From Istiophorus platypterus (lineage: Eukaryota > Chordata > Actinopteri > Istiophoriformes > Istiophoridae), in NCBI GenBank assembly GCA_016859345.1, contig CM029124.1, forward strand, positions 17,581,480-17,645,479: a stretch of 64,000 bases of DNA. Reading direction: 5' to 3'. The translations under genes were made by a program, and so were the position numbers. The notes under the pieces are model-generated. The model ran no database searches and had not been told where the DNA came from. It worked only from the letters and a program-made list of their open reading frames with translations. This document shows, one piece after another, positions 58,593 to 64,000 of the stretch (positions within the stretch are counted from its first letter, which is position 1; the number at the start of each line of letters is the position of its first letter).

Positions 58593-61500
58593 TCAAAGAA
58601 AAAGGATAAAATATTTACAAGGTCCTGCTCTGTGCCTGCATTTATTGGCAGTCACCTAAAATGAAGATGCCTTTCTATCTATGCCCTTAATTTGGAAAAA
58701 CTATCCATTAAAAATTTGTATTTGTGCTAAGCGTGTTATTCTTCTTTCCCTCTCTCTGGCACAGTAGTAGACTCAATTTACCTAAAATAGCTCAACACAC
58801 ATACATAAACTTTGCTAAACTGTTTGCACTGCTGTGTTTATCTACATATACTGTATCTCTGGGTGAGTAAAGTCCATTCAAGACTGGGAAAAAATTCAAG
58901 AGATTGGAAAAAAAACTGTTTGTCGATGTACTGAATAGGAAAGGGACGCGCGCACACACACACACACACACGTTTTCTCTCTCTTCCCTCCATCCCTCAC
59001 TGAAAACAATTTATGAAGGTCTGTCAGTGCTGATGCAGGATGGCACAAAGGCCACCTTTGAGAGCATAATATCACAAGTAATCAGCACCTAGAATGGCAT
59101 TAACAGAAACCTGAAAACACAGTGGGATCAAATGTACTGTATACTTCTTAATCACCCATGACGACTGTCAATGTTCATGCACATCTCCAATATTTGAGAA
59201 TCCAAGGCAGTGATCCTTTAATTTCACAGAATGGGGTGTTGATAGAAACCTGAACCTTCTCAACAGCTAATTTAGAAAAAGGCAGCACAATAGCTGCTCA
59301 TTTCCCGCTTTGAATAGACTTTTGAAATGGCCACAAGCTTATTCATCTTCTTACCATTATCAGAATTTGTATGACACAAAGGGCTGTTCCTGTTAGGATT
59401 TTGGAATCTCCTATTTGTAGAAATGACATTCCTGTTATTTCACACAGGAAATTACCATCCCTGTAAATATATTGTCTGATGGTCTCATTAATTCACTACA
59501 ATTAGTCTAGCCCATCCCAGGTTGATCTTTTGTGTCAAAACCTGCACATTATACATTGTACAGATAATAGGTTCTGTTAAAGATTTAATGTGGAGCATCT
59601 AGGTCAGTGATCTACACTGGAGACATGGATTACATTTTAAGATTAATTGACAGTGTATCTAAAATTGGTATAATCCTCTAAATCACATTCTTGTAGTGTG
59701 CTGTCACACACATATAATCTCCTCTATCCTCTGTGCTGCTGGGGGTGTGAGAGGGGAGTATTTCCTTCTGTGCTGACAGTCCTCTCAGGAGGCCATTAAT
59801 GCCGAATGTCTAGTCACGCTAGACAGCGCAGGCTGTTTTGTTACTCAGGTTGCTGAAGGTTTCTCTCTCACCTTGACCCCACTGAAACAGGAGAGCTTGA
59901 ATACTGTCTCCCCCCATTTCTTCAAGTAGCAACTTCAGGTTTTTTTGTTTTTATTAACACCAGTATAGTCAGCTGGAGAGCAACTGTTTCTGTGTATTAC
60001 ATTGAACTTAGGATCACATTATTCATGCATACGTGTCATTTTCCATTGTTTTTCATTGTTCTCTCCTTTTTCATCCTTTGCCTCTTCACTCTGTTTTCTG
60101 ACATGGTTTTGAGAGCAATCTGAGGTTAAGCCTCTGGGTCAGAGCAGCCCTCTTATATTCCACTGTTTGTTGTATTAGCAATGTACTTTTGAGTCATTAC
60201 GAGCTACAGGGAGCATGTGTTCATAGAAACCCATGACATTAAGAAAGAAAATCTGGTCACATAATTTCATAGTGTCCTGGAAACAAAAAACATTCAATGT
60301 GAATTGCAGTTAAAATAAAAAGGTGTTACATTAAATTTTCATAGAAACAATTTAACAGATGCCAAATAATAATATTAGAAATATTAATGATAAACATTGT
60401 TTCTCTAAGGTCATATCTGAGCATCTGTTTAAGCACAAGAAGCCAACATCACTACAGCTTCAGCAAATCACAGCCTGTTCATGATCCCTGATAGACAGCA
60501 TTTCAGACCCGAGGGTCAGCTTAGGGGTGAAAAGAAGGGAACGGGTCCATATTGTCAGTTTGATTAGGACTCATACTCTTTCACAAATCCACGTCCCCAG
60601 CAGCCCCCTCGCCTCATCCCGGGCCCGGGTCGAATGCAGGGGAATCTGATGGCAGACAGGAAGTCCTTATTGTACTAGTGCAGAGATCCCGGAGCCAGAC
60701 AGCATACAGGAGCGATGTCATCCCTGGCCGGGCCAGGCATATCTTTGTGCTTGCTCACCGCGTAACAAAGACGTAAATAAACACTGTTACCCCCACTGGT
60801 CTTCAACTGTCATTTCAATTAGGCAGAGTGATCGAAAGCCACGGCCTGTGTTTTTCCCAGCCATCCTGTTACCTCTGACCCCTGCGGCTCGTGCCTGAGG
60901 TGATTTTCTTTATTAGTCCATGGGGTCAGTATTTAGCCCCATAGTCATCAGTAGCTGGCTGAAATCTGCAGAGTCAACACTCTGCCTTCCTGGCTGTTAG
61001 CTGCATTAGCACACTGAAGCCCCACTGCCTCCCACTCCCACTCTGCAAACATCCTCCCTAAGGCCAGATAACATCTCTGTCCCGTCCATTCATGAGCCAG
61101 CCAAATGCCTGTGTCCTACAGCCGGGATGCTGCACATGTTTATATAGAGAAGCTTTCTAGGAAGTCTTTTCAAATTAAATATTTGACACTAGACAAAGGT
61201 TTTACCAATAGCAACAAGTTAAGAGTTTTGAAAGATAAGAAATATTTCCTGACAGTTTTTATGTAACTAATTTGCTGTTTAAACTGGTCTGGATTTTTTT
61301 GGCTTCTGATTGATTTTCTTACCTTGAATAGTTTTTCAACAGACAAAAACAGCCTCAGGATAAAAATTAGATAGAGAAAGGGCAAAATCTCACCTGGAAG
61401 CTATAATCTATCTTATAGCTTTTGTTTAAATAAATATATGTAGGTCCCCTGACACAAGCCATATAATACTGTAGGTCTTATGTTTCTAAACCAGAAAGCA

Positions 61501-64000
61501 AAGAAGTTAATAGAACTGTGACCAAATGATACATTTTCCAGGAAGCCAAGCCTTTGGGATTGAAACAGTAAATGTTTTGTTACTGACAATAAATCATGAC
61601 ATTGTTTAATTAGCATCCTCCAAATTCTCATTCACTGTGGTGGGCCTCTGAGATGTTTCCCTCTCTGGCTTTTACTTGCATATTTCTCAAGATATTCCAC
61701 CCATAAATTTTGGCACTGAGAAAAAGATAGAGGCAAATTGTAATTACACAGGAGGGAAAAAGGGCCATTGTGATAATTCCTCTAGGAGGGATTTACAATC
61801 CCTATCAGATAAAGAAACAGTTATTCGCTTATCTGGCTTTTTCTTGTTACACATATTTCCAACCATCTAACAAATTGATGGACATAATTTAAGCTTCTGT
61901 TGCAGATAAAACTTAAAATCTCTCATTTCAACAATTGTAGCTTCACCAATCTGTCCTCTGTTCTCACAGAAACAGCCTAAAACAATGATGAAGTACAGTT
62001 CCTCCCACTCTTCTCCAAACCAGGGCTTAGCCTGAACCTAATCTCCCGGGGCATCTCAGCTATACAAAACCCTGTCAACCTGAGTAAGATGATGCCTTGT
62101 TGGTGGTGGTCTCTAAAGACCTGCAGGGACAATGGATCAAATACAAACCGAGAGGCTTTGAACTATTGTTGTTAGTCTCTTTACCCCTATTGCTCATGCC
62201 CACCATGACCCTCTGCTCCTCCTCTGCTCCTGATATCTCGCTTACTGTCCGAACCAGTGAAAGTGCCTCGTACTAGAGCAGGAGAGAATTTCTGATTTGT
62301 GTATCTCATCTACCTTAGACCTAGATAACAGTGTCCACTCAATGAATGCATGTAGATTTAAAAGCCATCACACTGGCTCAGTAGTGTTTTTAATCTGATA
62401 AACCTCTACTGTGAATTCCCCTTCATCCATCTGACTGCAGAGTCTAAAAAAGAAATACAGTTTGAAAACCATGGGTGTGTAGGTAGATCACATTCACATC
62501 AGGGGAAGAAGCAGGATTTAGGAAGTGAATATTTCAACAGTAGGATTGCATGTTCTTTAAATGACTCTCAATTACAGTGTAAACAAAAACCTATAAATTC
62601 AGTCAGTCTTTGCATACATGCCTTTTGTAATTCAGCTGTCTTTACTCCTCGCCTTTACTCATCCATTAACCATGAGCAATGAAATATGACACATTTAGTC
62701 ATCCACAAAGAGCTTAGATACAAGTGTACTCAGGAGAATAGCTTGGCAAATATGACTGCAATATTTAACAATAACAGCCACATAACTACATTTTTGCAAA
62801 AAAAAAATGTTATAAAAATTTCATTACTTGTTTTCTGCAAAAAGCTGTGTGCTGACAACTGTCAAAAGGCGACTTGAAAAATCGGGAGCTTATTTTGCAG
62901 AGTGCTGCCAGCCATCATGAATAACATAATAAAACAGTCAAACAGCTACAGAAAACTTTCAAGTTTCCAAATGTTTGAAAAATAGGACTTTTTATGCAAG
63001 AAGAATACCAAGGAATCTGATCCTTGCATATCAATCCCTGTCTTCGTGATACAGAGGCTGATGACAGAGGAGTTGATCACTAGTCTAGGGTGGGGTCCAT
63101 GCATATTTGTCTGCAGTTCTACAGTAAATGCTGCTGTCTCCACCCAAACTCAAACCACTCCACAGACTTGTCTCTCCTCCCGAGCTGTCTGCAGACATCA
63201 AGTCTACCATATTGTACATACTGCGTTCACCTTCATTCCATCAACTATTTCCACAAGACAGGACTACGAGGAGCCTCGACTAATGAGAAAACAACATGTA
63301 TGTAATCAGCTTGAGAGGACAGGGGGAATTCTGCAAACCTCAGTAAAGCTATCGCTGGCAGAGGTAGCTCATGATACAGGCTTGTCAGTTTCTGCCAGCT
63401 GGCACAGGCACCCTCGCAAAACCATGCTTGTTGGTTAATGGATCATAAAGGTTTGCTGGGAGCTGCTTCTCAGCTCAAGTTGATTTAGCAATGTAACACA
63501 AACCTATTAGTGCTGCGTTTTCTGTGTAAGTGAGCACGGCATTCAGACTCCATGCACCATGCAGGCTCCATGTAGCAAAACACAATCTTACAGCCCTCGT
63601 AAATCATCAGGTCTGGGAAACTCAAACAAAAAAGCCAGTTACACATTTCATCAAAAGAAATGATACAGCTTATCATATAATCACTGTAAAATTATTGGCA
63701 TGCCTAAGGCAATTATTCTCAACTGCTTCATGTTAAACCGTAAGAGCAATTTCCTAACCATTCCCTCCACAAAAAGCATCCACCGATCCATTAAATTCAA
63801 AATTATATCAGTGTTTGTAAATTGTTATGAGGAGAAGTGCACTGCCTTCACCCACTCTTTAGAAAAGCAGCTTCCTTTTTTTTGCCTCCTATTTTCATAG
63901 CACTCTACATATATCCATTGTAAGCAATACTAGATGTTATGGCTGGATTTATAGGTGAATGTATCATTAATGTGAAAAAGAAGGTTCATGCTTACCTTAA
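58593..64000. other. Right-hand flank, no supported gene
   Basis: No exon with protein-like content and splice sites was found. A GC-richer block at 60560-61120 contrasts with the surrounding sequence and is discussed as a possible regulatory element. Confidence 0.55.
58952..58971. repeat. (CA)n microsatellite
   Basis: About ten CA units preceded by GCGCG. Short simple repeat, no gene. Confidence 0.92.

Noticed and set aside
57785..58664. Plus-strand ORFs of 86 and 115 codons
   Set aside because: They are antisense translations of the inverted Tc1-like copy 2; the matching antisense ORFs also appear over copy 1.

Overview
The window looks like a stretch of teleost nuclear genome, most likely a percomorph fish. 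It is AT-rich, with intron-containing genes, GT-AG splice sites, long non-coding stretches and microsatellites. It also carries repeat families I associate with fish genomes: a Tc1-like transposon with a 'CAGCCACAACATTAAAACCAC' type end, a tRNA-headed SINE-like repeat, and the 'ggaatagtttgaca' dispersed repeat. These family and lineage calls are from memory; no database was searched.

Two multi-exon genes can be supported, both on the minus strand. (1) btbd3 (BTB/POZ-BACK-PHR protein) runs from 9997 down to 4557 in four coding exons. All splice phases agree and the product is 517 residues. Its promoter probably lies near 10700-10800. (2) A larger gene runs from 51106 down to 36937 and can be assembled from about 17 small exons. 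It encodes a scaffold of about 970-980 residues: an acidic N-terminal region with a Cys-rich patch, a SAM domain split over two exons, a Ras-association-like domain over three or four exons, a coiled coil, and a C-terminal PDZ domain split over two exons. I do not recognise this domain combination as a named vertebrate protein, and it is the most interesting object in the window. One junction (between 42442 and 40520) needs an extra exon that I can only propose.

Layout: 1-4556 is the 3' flank and probable 3' UTR of btbd3, with one unexplained minus-strand ORF at 1729-2238. 4557-10800 is btbd3. 10850-36900 is about 26 kb without a supported gene, holding a SINE-like repeat, an inverted pair of dispersed repeats, a strong hairpin and possible regulatory blocks. 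36937-51106 is the SAM/RA/PDZ gene, with a deleted Tc1-like copy in its last intron. 51300-64000 is the upstream flank of that gene, with a second, inverted copy of the same deleted Tc1-like element and some blocks of unusual composition that could be conserved regulatory sequence.

No rRNA, tRNA gene, CRISPR array or bacterial-type feature was seen. The two genes show no evidence of acting together. BTBD3 acts in dendrite patterning and as a likely cullin-3 adaptor in other vertebrates, whereas the second gene looks like a membrane- or junction-associated Ras/Rap-type scaffold by domain content only.
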